A stretch of 64,000 bases of DNA, from positions 1 to 64,000 of the forward strand of contig CALKXD010000132.1 in assembly GCA_938003855.1 (NCBI GenBank), given 5' to 3'. Origin of the DNA: an uncultured Granulosicoccaceae bacterium. GTDB lineage: Bacteria; Pseudomonadota; Gammaproteobacteria; Granulosicoccales; Granulosicoccaceae. The position numbers and the translations under genes are program-made. Of this stretch, positions 29,096-40,000 are shown piece after piece. Positions within the stretch are counted from its first letter, which is position 1. The number at the start of each line of letters is the position of its first letter. The notes under the pieces are model-generated. The model saw only the letters and a program-made list of their open reading frames with translations. It did no database searches and was not told the DNA's origin.

Positions 29096-30790
29096 TTAGG
29101 GCAGCTCAAAAATAAATTCCAGTCGGCGCTGAAACACCGCTTTATGAGGTGGCGACGGAAACGGCCTTGTCGCCAGTACGGCTTTCTCAACGGCGCGGGC
29201 CATCTTGTCACCGCCGCCAGAACACTTCGTCACCTGAACATCGACAATTTCGTTAGGGTATACCAGTGTCGCCAACACCACACAACCGGACCCGGAACGA
29301 ACACCTGCCGGCGGTCTGAATTTTCGCGTCACCGCGCGCCTGATCGACTCCACGTACTGCTGCGTCAGCTGGTTCTTTTTGCGCAACAGCCTGGCACGCT
29401 TTGCCTTGGCCTCAGCGGCCGCCTCTGCTTCTATCCCCTCTTGCCTCTGACGATCTATCTCAGCTTTCCGGGCTGCTTCGTCGGCAAGACGTTTTTGCTC
29501 GGCCACTCTGCGGCGCTCGTCTTCCTGGCGTTTCTGCTCAGCCTCCTCAGCCAAACGCTTCTGCTCTGCTTCTTCCTCAAGGCGCTTCTTTTCTGCCTCT
29601 TCCGCCAGACGCTGCTGTTCTGCTTCTTCCTCGAGGCGTTTCTTTTCCGCCTCTTCTGCCAGACGCTGCTGTTCTGCTTCTTCCTCGAGGCGTTTCTTTT
29701 CCGCCTCTTCTGCCAGACGCTGCTGTTCTGCCTCTTCCTCGAGGCGTTTCTTTTCTGCCTCTTCAGCTAAACGCTTTTGCTCTGCTTCTTCCGCAAGGCG
29801 TTTCTTTTCCGCTTCTTCCGCAAGGCGTTTCTTTTCCGCCTCTTCAGCCAGACGCCGCTGCTCTGCCTCTTCCTCGAGGCGTTTCTTTTCCGCCTCCTCT
29901 GCCAGGCGCTTTTGCTCTGCTTCTTCCTCAAGGCGTTTCTTTTCCGCCTCTTCTGCCTGGCGTTTTTGCTCGGCCTCCTGCTCCAGCCGCACTCGCTCTA
30001 TTTCGGCCTCTTCTTCGAGGCGGTTTTGCTCAACCTCCTGCAGACGCTTCTTTTCCGCTTCGTCGACCAGACGCTGCTGCTCTGCTTCCTCTTCCCTGCG
30101 TTGTGCTTCGGCTTCCTCGGCAAGGCGCTTTTGCTCTGCTTCCTCGAGGCGTTTCTGCTCAGCCTCTGCCGCCAGACGCTGTTGCTCGATCTCCTGCCGT
30201 CGTCGCGTCTCGGCTTCGTCTTCCAGACGTTGCTTCTCCAGAGCCAGCAATCGTGCAGCCTCCGCTTCATCGGCAAGGCGCTGTTGCTCTGCTTCAAGCC
30301 GCAAGCGCTCGGCCTCCTCGGCTTGTTGCCTTTGCTGCTCGGCCTGCAATAGTTTTTGCTGTGCCTCTTCCTCTAAACGCTTGCGTTCGGCTTCCTGTTC
30401 AGCTTGCAGGAGCTCCTCAGCAAGTTGCTTTTCAGCTGCCAGGCGAGCCTCCCGCTCCTGCTCGGCCTGCCGCAGTCTTTCCAGCTCCTCGCTGTTATCC
30501 TCCGGCTCAACCGGCAGACTGGCGTCGGTGTCGTCGGGAACAACAACGTCAGGTTCAAGCGTTTCCGGCAAGTCAGGGTCACGAACCAGCGCTTCGAGCC
30601 GCGCCACTTCCTCACTGATCTCAAGTGTATTGACCAACACCGCCTGCACAGGTTCCGGACCAACGGCACCAGCATCCACACTGTCTTCAAATTCGTGTTC
30701 CAGCACCACAAACAACAGCGCCGCGATTGCGGCATGCCCTAGAACCGACAGCACAATACCAAGCGGATAGCGGCGCAGCAGATCAAGCAT
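29096..30790 (-). CDS. tolA: Cell envelope integrity protein TolA
   Basis: N-terminal TM (IVLSVLGHAAIAALLFVV), long EEAEKKRLEEEAEQQRLA coiled coil, C-terminal TolA/TonB-like domain; located between tolR and tolB. Confidence 0.93.
   Translation of the reverse strand: MLDLLRRYPLGIVLSVLGHAAIAALLFVVLEHEFEDSVDAGAVGPEPVQAVLVNTLEISEEVARLEALVRDPDLPETLEPDVVVPDDTDASLPVEPEDNSEELERLRQAEQEREARLAAEKQLAEELLQAEQEAERKRLEEEAQQKLLQAEQQRQQAEEAERLRLEAEQQRLADEAEAARLLALEKQRLEDEAETRRRQEIEQQRLAAEAEQKRLEEAEQKRLAEEAEAQRREEEAEQQRLVDEAEKKRLQEVEQNRLEEEAEIERVRLEQEAEQKRQAEEAEKKRLEEEAEQKRLAEEAEKKRLEEEAEQRRLAEEAEKKRLAEEAEKKRLAEEAEQKRLAEEAEKKRLEEEAEQQRLAEEAEKKRLEEEAEQQRLAEEAEKKRLEEEAEQQRLAEEAEKKRLEEEAEQKRLAEEAEQKRQEDERRRVAEQKRLADEAARKAEIDRQRQEGIEAEAAAEAKAKRARLLRKKNQLTQQYVESIRRAVTRKFRPPAGVRSGSGCVVLATLVYPNEIVDVQVTKCSGGGDKMARAVEKAVLATRPFPSPPHKAVFQRRLEFIFELP
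29578..29793. repeat. 54-bp tandem repeats inside tolA (about four consecutive copies, further diverged copies on both sides)
   Basis: Copies at 29578-29631, 29632-29685, 29686-29739, 29740-29793; copies 2 and 3 differ at one base by eye. Confidence 0.85.
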
Positions 30791-30919
30791 GACGTCCACC
30801 TGCGGCCCGGCACCGGGCACAGCCTATCAGCCCGAACATAGCGGCACTGCCGCAGCGTATCGATGATGCCGATGGGCTGGCGATGAGCAATGGAAACAAT
30901 CCCGTCATTGACCCAACGC

Positions 30920-31354
30920 CTATTGAGGCGGGTCACTCATCAACTGCACCTTGTCTGCGCCGGCCCCTTGCAAGGTAACCATCGCTTCCATCACGCTGCC
31001 ATAATTTATAGTTTCATCAGCGGCAACTCTGACCGGGCGATTTGGATCGTCTCGCAACGCTTCGGCGGCAAGTTGCAACGCAGCATCTTTCTCGACAGCC
31101 TGATCGGGTGTCTGCCCTATATTCAGGTACCACTCACCGATATCGTTTATCGACAATACCAACGGTTCTGACTGCTGAACCGGATCAACCGGCTTAGCGG
31201 AGCTGTTTGGTAAATCAATTTCAACCCCGGTTGTCAGCAACGGCGCGGTAATCATAAAGATGACCAGCAGCACCAGCATGACATCGATGTATGGCACGAC
31301 ATTCATCTCAGACATCAACGCGCGCTTCTGGCGTCGCTCCCGATAGCGAGCCAT
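30920..31354 (-). CDS. tolR: Biopolymer transport protein TolR
   Basis: MNVVPYIDVMLVLLVIFMITAPLLTTGVEIDLPN; tolQ partner. Confidence 0.96.
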   Translation of the reverse strand: MARYRERRQKRALMSEMNVVPYIDVMLVLLVIFMITAPLLTTGVEIDLPNSSAKPVDPVQQSEPLVLSINDIGEWYLNIGQTPDQAVEKDAALQLAAEALRDDPNRPVRVAADETINYGSVMEAMVTLQGAGADKVQLMSDPPQ

Positions 31355-32043
31355 TATCTGGCGGCCGCGCTACGACGCAACACTTGTCGCTGCAGCACAG
31401 CGGCAAACTCTTCCATGAAGTTGTCATAGCGGTTGAGCAAACGGTCTGACTTGTTACTCAGTCGGTTGTAAGCCACCACCGCAGGTATCGCGGCGAACAA
31501 CCCTATTGCTGTGGCGATCAGGGCTTCAGCGATTCCCGGAGCCACCATAGCCAACGTAGCCTGCTGGACGTTAGCCAGCGCTGTAAAGGAGTTCATGATG
31601 CCCCACACTGTACCAAACAGACCAACGTAAGGGGCGGTTGATCCCACCGTGGCCAAAAACGACAAATGCTGCTCAACTGAATCTGTTTCCCGCGACAAGG
31701 CGATTTTCATCGCGCGATACGAACCGTCGACGACGGTCTCAGGATCATCCGTTTGCTTAACCAGGCGGGCAAACTCGGAGAAACCACGTTCGAACACGTG
31801 CTCCATGCCAATCAGTGCGTCGTCTCTGGTGCGCAGGTGCTGATACATCTGATTGGCATCTGCACCACTCCAGAACTCGTTTTCAAAATCTGTGGCGCCA
31901 CGCGTCGCGCGGGCGATTTGCCTGCTTTTGGAATAGATGATCGTCCAGCTGACAATCGACGTGACCACCAGCGACAACATCACCAGTTTTACCACCGGCC
32001 CCGCTGACATCACCAAGTGCCAAAACGAAAAATCTGTATTCAA
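31354..32043 (-). CDS. tolQ: Tol-Pal proton channel protein TolQ
   Basis: ATVGSTAPYVGLFGTVWGIMNSF, GIAEALIATAIGLFAAIPAVVAYN. Confidence 0.96.
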   Translation of the reverse strand: MNTDFSFWHLVMSAGPVVKLVMLSLVVTSIVSWTIIYSKSRQIARATRGATDFENEFWSGADANQMYQHLRTRDDALIGMEHVFERGFSEFARLVKQTDDPETVVDGSYRAMKIALSRETDSVEQHLSFLATVGSTAPYVGLFGTVWGIMNSFTALANVQQATLAMVAPGIAEALIATAIGLFAAIPAVVAYNRLSNKSDRLLNRYDNFMEEFAAVLQRQVLRRSAAAR

Positions 32044-32480
32044 CGGTTCAGACCCATTTTCAACTCCCCCGGTATTGCACAGGGTTTAAAGGAATCAGCA
32101 TCAATACAGGCAATCAGCACGCGCGCTTTGACGACCGGTTGCCCGGCCCTGGCTGCGTCTGCAGATTGTGCCTGAGTGCAATGCTGAACAAATTGCATAC
32201 TTGCACGGCGCACATATTCAACTTCGGCCGTGACCGACAATACGTCGTCAAATCTGGCCGCAGAGAGGTAATCGAGCTGCGCAGATTTCACCACAAACAG
32301 CCTTCGCTGAGCAGCAAACAGCGCACTCTGATCAAATCCCATGGATCGCAAATACTCGGTACGCGCACGCTCCATGTACTTTAAATAATTTGCGTAATAA
32401 ACCACTCCGCCAAAATCTGTATCTTCATAATAGATACGAACATTGATCGAAAACCCGGGTACCTGATCCGCTTCAGTCAA
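32040..32480 (-). CDS. ybgC: Tol-Pal associated acyl-CoA thioesterase YbgC
   Basis: RIYYEDTDFGGVVYYANYLKYMERARTEYLRSMGFDQ hot-dog thioesterase. Confidence 0.95.
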   Translation of the reverse strand: MTEADQVPGFSINVRIYYEDTDFGGVVYYANYLKYMERARTEYLRSMGFDQSALFAAQRRLFVVKSAQLDYLSAARFDDVLSVTAEVEYVRRASMQFVQHCTQAQSADAARAGQPVVKARVLIACIDADSFKPCAIPGELKMGLNR

Positions 32481-32672
32481 CGCAACGTGCTACCTGTGTC
32501 TGTGGTGCACGGTCACTCGCCACCATCATACTCTGATGCTAAGTCAGGTTAACAATATTGATCAATTACGATACAGAATAAAACCCCGTCGATTGAGCGT
32601 CCAACGACGTCAGCCGACACCGGGTTCTACCGGGCTGCGGGTTGAGCTAGCGGGCCTTTGCGATCAGGCCAA

Positions 32673-33725
32673 CTAGTCTTTGTCGAAAAGAGTTTCCGTG
32701 ACACCCTCGCTGACCGGATCGTGACGCTGCAGCTGCGGAAGGCCAAGGTGGGTACAGGTTGCCCGTGTCACAACGCGCCCGCGCGGTGTGCGCATCAGCA
32801 ACCCCTGCTGGATCAAATAGGGCTCTATCACCTCTTCGATGGTACCCGTCTCCTCGCCAATGGCAGCGCCGAGATTATCGAGCCCGACCGGCCCGCCATC
32901 AAATTTCTCAATGACCGCAAACAGCAGTCGTCGATCCATGTTGTCGAGACCGAGTTCATCGACATTGAGCATATTCAAAGCAGCATCGGCAATCGGCTGG
33001 TCAATTTTGCCATTGCCACGAATCTGCGCGTAATCCCGCACCCGACGCAGCAGACGATTGGCGATTCGCGGGGTACCGCGTGAGCGGCGGGCAATTTCAC
33101 CGGCACCGGCATCGTCAATCGGCACCTGCAGCAGGCTTGCCGAGCGGCTGATGATTCGCGCCAGGTCAGCAGGCTGATAATACTCAAGCCGTTGCACAAT
33201 GCCGAACCTATCGCGCAAAGGGGACGTCAGCAAACCGGCCCGGGTGGTCGCCCCCACCAGCGTAAACGGCGGCAAGTCAATTTTGATCGAGCGTGCAGCC
33301 GGCCCTTCCCCGATCATGATATCAAGCTGAAAATCTTCCATGGCGGGATACAGAACCTCTTCGATTGCCGCATTCAGCCGGTGTATTTCATCGATGAACA
33401 GGACATCGTTTTTTTCCAGGTTGGTAAGCAAGGCGGCCAGATCACCGGCGCGCTCGATGACCGGCCCGGAGGTATGGCGGATATTAACCTCGAGTTCATT
33501 GGCAACAATATTAGCCAGTGTGGTTTTACCGAGCCCGGGCGGTCCGAATATCAACAGATGATCAAGCGACTCCTGCCGTGAGCGTGTCGCACCGATAAAG
33601 ATCTCCATCTGCTCACTGACAACCGGCTGCCCCCGGTAATCGGCCAGCGTCTGCGGCCGCATGGCTCGCTCCTGGGCGTCGTCAGAGCGTTCTGCCGCGT
33701 CAATTACGCGGTCATTATCAGTCAT
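32673..33725 (-). CDS. ruvB: Holliday junction branch migration ATPase RuvB
   Basis: [59 protein letters not shown]. Confidence 0.98.
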   Translation of the reverse strand: MTDNDRVIDAAERSDDAQERAMRPQTLADYRGQPVVSEQMEIFIGATRSRQESLDHLLIFGPPGLGKTTLANIVANELEVNIRHTSGPVIERAGDLAALLTNLEKNDVLFIDEIHRLNAAIEEVLYPAMEDFQLDIMIGEGPAARSIKIDLPPFTLVGATTRAGLLTSPLRDRFGIVQRLEYYQPADLARIISRSASLLQVPIDDAGAGEIARRSRGTPRIANRLLRRVRDYAQIRGNGKIDQPIADAALNMLNVDELGLDNMDRRLLFAVIEKFDGGPVGLDNLGAAIGEETGTIEEVIEPYLIQQGLLMRTPRGRVVTRATCTHLGLPQLQRHDPVSEGVTETLFDKD

Positions 33726-33773
33726 TCATGGCACCTTTTGGCATTGCGAATGTTCTGGTCTTTACGGCGGCAA

Positions 33774-34370
33774 TCACTTCACCGCCTTCTGCAGCGCATC
33801 GCGGACAATCTGCTCAACTGATTCTCCCGACGATGCCTTGACCATACGCTGTGCCTCGGCATTTTTATAGCCCAGCGCCTCCAGTGCCTCCACCGCCTGG
33901 GCGCGAAAGCTGCCACCGTTGGTGGCGTTGTCGGCACTCTGCATCAGTGTGCTGCTGTCAAGAGAGAGCTTGTCGATTCGATCCTGCATTTCAACAATCA
34001 ATCGCTCTGCGGTTTTTTTACCAATCCCGGGCAGACGCGTTAACGCGGCGACATCGTGGTTGGCAATGCTCACGGCGAACTCTTCTGCCGACAAACTGGA
34101 CAAAATGGCGATGGCCATTTTCGGCCCGACACCATTGACCTTGATCAGCTCACGAAACAGCGCCCGCTGCGACATGGTGGAAAAGCCGTACAACAGCTGT
34201 GCGTCATCACGCACCACCATGTGGATAAACAGCACTACTTTCTCACCCACCGCGGGCAAGCCGAAAAATACCGGCAGCGGTGCTTCAATTTCATACCCGA
34301 CACCGTTGCAGTCGACCAGCAGCTGAGGCGGCTGGCTGTGCACCAGCAGGCCGGCGATGCGGCCGATCAC
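33774..34370 (-). CDS. ruvA: Holliday junction branch migration protein RuvA
   Basis: MIGRIAGLLVHSQPPQLLVDCNGVGYEIEAPL; VNGVGPKMAIAILS; RLPGIGKKTAERLIVEM. Confidence 0.97.
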   Translation of the reverse strand: MIGRIAGLLVHSQPPQLLVDCNGVGYEIEAPLPVFFGLPAVGEKVVLFIHMVVRDDAQLLYGFSTMSQRALFRELIKVNGVGPKMAIAILSSLSAEEFAVSIANHDVAALTRLPGIGKKTAERLIVEMQDRIDKLSLDSSTLMQSADNATNGGSFRAQAVEALEALGYKNAEAQRMVKASSGESVEQIVRDALQKAVK

Positions 34371-34981
34371 GGAACTGACACCCAGCGCCTGGCACGACGC
34401 CGGCCGCTGCCGCGCTGTGTCAGAACACCATTGCCGGCTTTGCCACCGGGTACCGAACTGTGTGCGTGACAGACGGCAACAGCCAGACCGTCAGCCGCGT
34501 CGGCGGCGGGTAGTTCGTCCAGTGTTAAGAGCATGCGTATCATTTCCTGCATTTGGGCTTTGTCGGCACCGCCATAACCAACAGCGGACTGTTTGACCGT
34601 TCTGGGCGAATACTCAGCGACTGGCAGACCGCGCTGAACCGCGGCGCAAATTGCGGCCCCTCTAGCCTGGCCCAGCTTCAGCGCTGACATCGGGTTTTTA
34701 CTGACAAAGACCTCTTCGATGCCCACCTCGGCCGGCTGCCATTGATCAATGACCCGACCGATCTCAAAAAGAATATACCCCAGCTTTTCGGGAAAGTTAT
34801 CACCCGCCACCCGGATACTGCCGTGCGCTACGTGGAAGTCGCGAATGCCGTCGGAATCAATCACTCCGAAACCCGTGATGACTGACCCGGGATCGATACC
34901 GAGGATTCGCCGCAAGCCTGGCTTCGGTGCCGCTTTGGCGTGCTTTTCGCCCACCTTCATACCAGCACTGTCGGGGCACAT
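34367..34981 (-). CDS. ruvC: Holliday junction resolvase RuvC
   Basis: RILGIDPGSVITGFGVID, EEVFVSKNPMSALKLGQARGAAI, AADAADGLAVAVCHAH; overlaps ruvA by 4 nt; true start may be internal. Confidence 0.96.
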   Translation of the reverse strand: MCPDSAGMKVGEKHAKAAPKPGLRRILGIDPGSVITGFGVIDSDGIRDFHVAHGSIRVAGDNFPEKLGYILFEIGRVIDQWQPAEVGIEEVFVSKNPMSALKLGQARGAAICAAVQRGLPVAEYSPRTVKQSAVGYGGADKAQMQEMIRMLLTLDELPAADAADGLAVAVCHAHSSVPGGKAGNGVLTQRGSGRRRARRWVSVP

Positions 34982-35077
34982 GCTGATCCCGTATTGCCAC
35001 AGGGTCGCCCGGCTTTGTCGGTGCCGGAATCAATCATACTGCTATGCCGCCCGGCGATGCTACTGGCATCGGGTCGG

Positions 35078-35818
35078 TTATGTTTCGTAGGCTTCAGAGG
35101 GGATATCTGCGTTGTTATAAACGTTCTGAACGTCGTCGAGTTCTTCGATAACGTCGAGTAGTTTCAGGAATTTCACGCCGTGCTCGACATCAAGGGTGAT
35201 ATCGTTGTCGGCCCGCTTGGTGACTTCGGCCAGCTCCGGCTCGTGACCGGCTGCAACCATCGCTTCTTTGACATCGACAAAGTTAGCCGGCGTGGTAATG
35301 ACCTCAACCGATCCATCTTCGTTGGCGATGACGTCTTCCGCCCCCGCGTCGAGCGCCGCCTCCATCAGTACATCTTCATCGCTCCCCTCCCCGTAGGTCA
35401 GGACCCCCATTGCTGTGAACATATAGGCGACCGAACCATCTGCCCCCATATTGCCACCATGTTTGGAGAACGCGTGACGCACTTCGGCAACGGTACGATT
35501 GCGGTTGTCGGTCATGGTTTCGATCATGATCGCGACACCACCGTGACCGTAGCCCTCGTAGGTGATCTCTTCGTACTGTACATCGTCGAGTTCACCTGCG
35601 CCTTTCTTGACCGCGCGATCAATGGTGTCTTTAGGCATATTGCCGCCCAGCGCTTTATCGACCGCAAGACGAAGTCGCGGGTTAGCTGCCGGGTCAGAGC
35701 CGCCCATGCGGGCCGCGACGGTTATCTCACGGATCAGTCGGGTGAACAGTTTTCCGCGTTTGTTGTCCTGGGCTTTTTTGCGATGTTGAATATTCGCCCA
35801 TTTACTGTGTCCAGCCAT
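35078..35818 (-). CDS. yebC: YebC/PmpR family protein
   Basis: [40 protein letters not shown]. Confidence 0.97.
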   Translation of the reverse strand: MAGHSKWANIQHRKKAQDNKRGKLFTRLIREITVAARMGGSDPAANPRLRLAVDKALGGNMPKDTIDRAVKKGAGELDDVQYEEITYEGYGHGGVAIMIETMTDNRNRTVAEVRHAFSKHGGNMGADGSVAYMFTAMGVLTYGEGSDEDVLMEAALDAGAEDVIANEDGSVEVITTPANFVDVKEAMVAAGHEPELAEVTKRADNDITLDVEHGVKFLKLLDVIEELDDVQNVYNNADIPSEAYET

Positions 35819-36074
35819 TACCTGTCTCTTAAGTGTCTGTCTGTATTTTTACTCAGCCCGGGTGGTACACAGATAGTGTGCGCCTCCAGTGCCATCATTT
35901 TACCTGATACCGGCATTGCATAAACAGCACGGTCACGGTGCTGCCGGGCCCTGACTCGTCACCCGTGTTATTCTAACCCACGTCAGGCATCCGACGCATC
36001 GGCATACGGAACGGTATTGTTGCAGCCCCCGATGGCGGTCCACATCCACCGGTGTGCACGGCGGCCATGCCGGC

Positions 36075-36527
36075 CTAGCGGTCCAGCCGCTTGAGCACAA
36101 ATTCCTCTATAGCCACACGATTACTGTGCGACGCGACAACCGATAATGCCTCGGTCGCCGGCAGCCATCGATAATCGGTATGCTCATCAGCGGCCAGACA
36201 GATGGCGTGTGGTTTTTTAGTCAGCTCACACAGAAACCAATGCTCGGTATTAACCGTGACTCCGGGGGCATAGCGACGAGCCCAATGCGGCTTGATGTCA
36301 AAATCAAACGTCTTGTGGCAGTTGATCAGCGCTGCTCCACGGATACCGGTTTCCTCTGCGAGTTCCCGCACAGCGGCTTGCTCCGGCGATTCGTCCGGCT
36401 CAAGGCTGCCGGTCACCGATTGCCAGAAATCAACAGGCTGCCTGCGCTTGATCAACAGCAGCTCACCCGCCTTCGAATACACCACCACCAGCACGGATTC
36501 AGGACGCCGGTAAGCCGTTTCACTCAC
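36075..36527 (-). CDS. nudB: Dihydroneopterin triphosphate diphosphatase (Nudix)
   Basis: FWQSVTGSLEPDESPEQAAVRELAEETGI Nudix box; next to aspS. Confidence 0.92.
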   Translation of the reverse strand: MSETAYRRPESVLVVVYSKAGELLLIKRRQPVDFWQSVTGSLEPDESPEQAAVRELAEETGIRGAALINCHKTFDFDIKPHWARRYAPGVTVNTEHWFLCELTKKPHAICLAADEHTDYRWLPATEALSVVASHSNRVAIEEFVLKRLDR

Positions 36528-36566
36528 CGGCGCGCCTCGTTAGTCACAGACACTCGCTACCAGCGA

Positions 36567-38351
36567 TCAGGCGTCTGTTGCAGCTGGCGCTTTGCGGGGC
36601 CGCAATGCCAGTTCTTTTAGTTGTCGATCCGACACGGTCCCGGGGGCGTCAGTCAGCAGACAACTGGCGCTCTGGGTTTTCGGAAACGCCATGACATCTC
36701 TCAGTGTTGATGCGCCAGCCATCAGCATCACTAAACGATCAATACCAAACGCTATACCGCCATGCGGTGGTGCACCGTAGCGCAGCGCGTTCAGTAAAAA
36801 GCCGAATTTATCCTGCGCTTCTTCTTCACCGATACCCAACAGCTGCAAGACCTGTTGCTGCATCGTTGCATCATGAATACGAATAGACCCGCCGCCAAGT
36901 TCGGTGCCGTTGAGTACCATATCGTAGGCACGTGACAGGGCATTGCCCGGATCATTACGCAAGGCATCAAGGTCGTTGGTGCTTGGTGCAGTAAACGGAT
37001 GATGCAGGGCCGACCAGCGCTTGCCGCCTTCGTCCCATTCAAACATCGGGAAGTCGATCACCCACAACGGCTGCCAGCCGTCGGCCACCAAACCGAGATC
37101 CTGCCCCAACCGGACCCGCAGTGCTCCGAGAGAGTCACTGACAACAGTCGATGGGCCGGCACCGAAAAAGATCAGGTCGCCGCTTTGCGCGCCGGTACGC
37201 TCAAGAATGCCAGCCAGCGCAGCATCATCAAGGTTTTTGACAATCGGTGACTGCAAGCCGTCTCTGCCGGTGGCGACATCATTGCATTTGATATAGGCCA
37301 GACCTTTGGCGCCGTAGCGACCGACAAAATCAGTGTAGTTATCAATTTCCTTGCGAGTCAGCTTGCAACCGTCAGGCACTCTCAGCGCGGTAACCCGGCA
37401 CTTGGGATCGGCGGCGGGCCCTGAGAACACCTTGAAATCGACATTGGCCAATTGCTCGGACAGCTCAACCAGCTCAAGATCGATACGCAAATCCGGTTTG
37501 TCCGAGCCGTAACGCAGCATGGCTTCTGCGTAAGTCATGGTGGGAAAAGGATCAGGTAACTGCACATCCAGTTCGCTGCTGAACAGCTCCCGCATCATGC
37601 GCTCGGTGGCTTTCATGATGTCGGCTTCTTCAACAAAGCTCATTTCAATATCGAGTTGGGAGAACTCCGGCTGCCGGTCTGCTCGAAGGTCTTCATCTCT
37701 AAAGCAACGGGCAAACTGGTAGTAGCGGTCAATGCCACTCATCATCAGGATCTGCTTGAACAACTGCGGTGACTGCGGCAGCGCAAAAAACTCCCCCTGG
37801 TGGGTGCGGCTGGGCACCAGATAATCACGCGCGCCCTCCGGCGTTGCACGAGTCAGGATAGGGGTCTCTACGTCCAGGAAACCATCGGAATCAAGCGCCT
37901 CTCGCAGTTTGCGTGTGACCGCAGAGCGAAGTCTCATGCGCTGCTGCATTTGCGGCCGACGCAAATCGATGTAGCGATAGCGCATGCGGGTTTCTTCCTG
38001 CACGTCGTCATCGTCGAGTTGAAACGGCGGCGTGTCTGCGGCATTTAACACCACTAGTTGCTTGGCCAGTACTTCTATCTGGCCAGTGCGCAGATCTTCA
38101 TTGGTGGTGCCCTCTGGCCGGTTGCGCACGCGTCCGGTAATCTGCAGTACAAATTCGTTGCGTACTTGCTCGGCGATGGCAAAAATTTCAGCGGTGTCAG
38201 GATCAACGACAATCTGAATCAACCCTTCGCGATCGCGCAGATCAATGAATATCACCCCACCGTGATCGCGGCGCTTGTGCACCCACCCGCACAGGGTAAC
38301 CTCCTGATCGATAAACGCAGCGTCAACAACGCCGCAATAATGTGATCGCAT
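36567..38351 (-). CDS. aspS: Aspartyl-tRNA synthetase
   Basis: [86 protein letters not shown]; start at 38351 inside ORF 36567-38489. Confidence 0.97.
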   Translation of the reverse strand: MRSHYCGVVDAAFIDQEVTLCGWVHKRRDHGGVIFIDLRDREGLIQIVVDPDTAEIFAIAEQVRNEFVLQITGRVRNRPEGTTNEDLRTGQIEVLAKQLVVLNAADTPPFQLDDDDVQEETRMRYRYIDLRRPQMQQRMRLRSAVTRKLREALDSDGFLDVETPILTRATPEGARDYLVPSRTHQGEFFALPQSPQLFKQILMMSGIDRYYQFARCFRDEDLRADRQPEFSQLDIEMSFVEEADIMKATERMMRELFSSELDVQLPDPFPTMTYAEAMLRYGSDKPDLRIDLELVELSEQLANVDFKVFSGPAADPKCRVTALRVPDGCKLTRKEIDNYTDFVGRYGAKGLAYIKCNDVATGRDGLQSPIVKNLDDAALAGILERTGAQSGDLIFFGAGPSTVVSDSLGALRVRLGQDLGLVADGWQPLWVIDFPMFEWDEGGKRWSALHHPFTAPSTNDLDALRNDPGNALSRAYDMVLNGTELGGGSIRIHDATMQQQVLQLLGIGEEEAQDKFGFLLNALRYGAPPHGGIAFGIDRLVMLMAGASTLRDVMAFPKTQSASCLLTDAPGTVSDRQLKELALRPRKAPAATDA

Positions 38352-38742
38352 TAAATGGATTTCCGTCAGTTTTCGGTCAAAGAAATAAAAGGCGCAAATA
38401 GTACGGCGGTATGCCATCCGACGCAAACCGTCCTTAGCCCTGAGGCCGGAGCGGTCGCACCGGTGGCGACTATCACACCGACCATTCACCGCCGCAAAAC
38501 GACTGCGTCGTCCCCCTGGCGTTGAAGCGCCCGGGCGTGTTGACGGATGTCGTTGCCGGTTTATTTTAGCGCAACTCGGACTACATATGCCGTTCTGTCA
38601 CGTCAGCTGGCATTTGCAGGCTGCGGAATCGGGGAATTGCACATCCTCTTTGCAACAGCTTTCCGCGTCCAACTGGTCTAAGCTTGAACGGATAACTTTC
38701 GTTTTGGCCACTCTGGCACCTATTTCCCCTCGCGGAGAACAC

Positions 38743-39726
38743 ATGAAGCATTATGATTTGTACGGAATCGGCAACGCCCTGGTCGATATGGAGTACCGGA
38801 TTTCTGACGAAAAGCTGGCAGAGCTAGGCGTCGACAAAGGGTTGATGACACTCATTGAAGAAGATAGACACCACGAGCTGGTCGGTCAGCTCAGTGATCT
38901 GACCCATAAAAAAGCCTGCGGGGGCTCTGCTGCAAACTCTGTCATCGCGCTGGCGCAGCTGGGCGGCGACGGTTTCTACAGCTGCAAAGTGGCAAGCGAT
39001 GAGTTTGGCGACTTCTATCTGCAGGACATGGCCGACTGCAACGTCAACACTAATCTTGATGGTGCCGCGCGTGTCGATGGACACACAGGCAAATGTATCG
39101 TGATGGTCACCCCTGATGCGGACCGCACCATGAACACCTATCTCGGTGTGACGGTAAACCTTTCCGAGGACGAGGTTGTCGCCGACGCCATTACCCACTC
39201 TAAGTATGTCTACATGGAAGGCTATCTGGTGACGTCGGACACCGGCCGTGCAGCAGCACTGAAAGCCGGACGGATCGCCAAACAAGCTGGCGTCCCCACG
39301 GTGCTGACACTCAGTGACCCGAACATGGTTAATTTTTTTCGTGACGGCTTACTTGCAATGGCAGGCGATAGTCTCGACCTGCTGTTCTGTAACGACGCAG
39401 AGGCCACGCTGATGACCAGCACAGACAGCGTCGAAGCGGCCGCCGCCGAACTTAAAAACCTGGCAAAACGATTTGCGATCACCACCGGAGCTGACGGTTC
39501 AGTGGTGTTTGACGGCAACGAAACCCGCCACATCCCGGCAGACAAGGTCGACGTCATCGACACCAACGGGGCCGGTGATATGTACGCAGGAGCGTTCCTG
39601 TACGGCCTTACACACAACATGGATTTCACCAAATCAGCAGAACTGGCGAGTCGCGCAGCGTCAAAAATTGTCACACACTTCGGGCCACGCTTACCGGCCG
39701 AGCAGACTCGCGCCCTGCTCAAATAA
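38743..39726 (+). CDS. PfkB family carbohydrate/nucleoside kinase (adenosine kinase-like)
   Basis: MKHYDLYGIGNALVDMEYRI; GGSAANSVIALAQLGG; DTNGAGDMYAGAFLYGL. Confidence 0.93.
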   Translation: MKHYDLYGIGNALVDMEYRISDEKLAELGVDKGLMTLIEEDRHHELVGQLSDLTHKKACGGSAANSVIALAQLGGDGFYSCKVASDEFGDFYLQDMADCNVNTNLDGAARVDGHTGKCIVMVTPDADRTMNTYLGVTVNLSEDEVVADAITHSKYVYMEGYLVTSDTGRAAALKAGRIAKQAGVPTVLTLSDPNMVNFFRDGLLAMAGDSLDLLFCNDAEATLMTSTDSVEAAAAELKNLAKRFAITTGADGSVVFDGNETRHIPADKVDVIDTNGAGDMYAGAFLYGLTHNMDFTKSAELASRAASKIVTHFGPRLPAEQTRALLK

Positions 39727-40000
39727 CCTTCCAGCACACCGCCACGCAGACGCCCCGGGCCATACACGCCCGGGGAATCGCCCGACCAACGTGCCGGCTA
39801 CCCGGAACGGGCTCACGAATAAAAATCAATCCGCAGCCACTCCCGCCGATAGGCACTAGAAGCCAGCCGCTTTAAGCCTGTGATCCCGCTATGTAAATCA
39901 CCGGGGCTTTGCAGTATTCTGTCGCCTTTCCCGATTGAGCTACTTCGGGCACGCTTGACTGGCTATATTTTTTTGTTCCTGCTTCGCCTGGAGAAAATCA

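Noticed and set aside
29401-30618. Long plus-strand ORFs (29078-29770, 29401-30618, 29777-30352) antisense to tolA
   Set aside because: They are mirror frames created by the repetitive Glu/Ala/Lys/Arg codons of tolA; low-complexity Leu/Phe/Pro translations and no RBS or family similarity.
35180-35923. 247-aa plus-strand ORF covering yebC
   Set aside because: Antisense shadow of the highly conserved yebC; no independent coding evidence.
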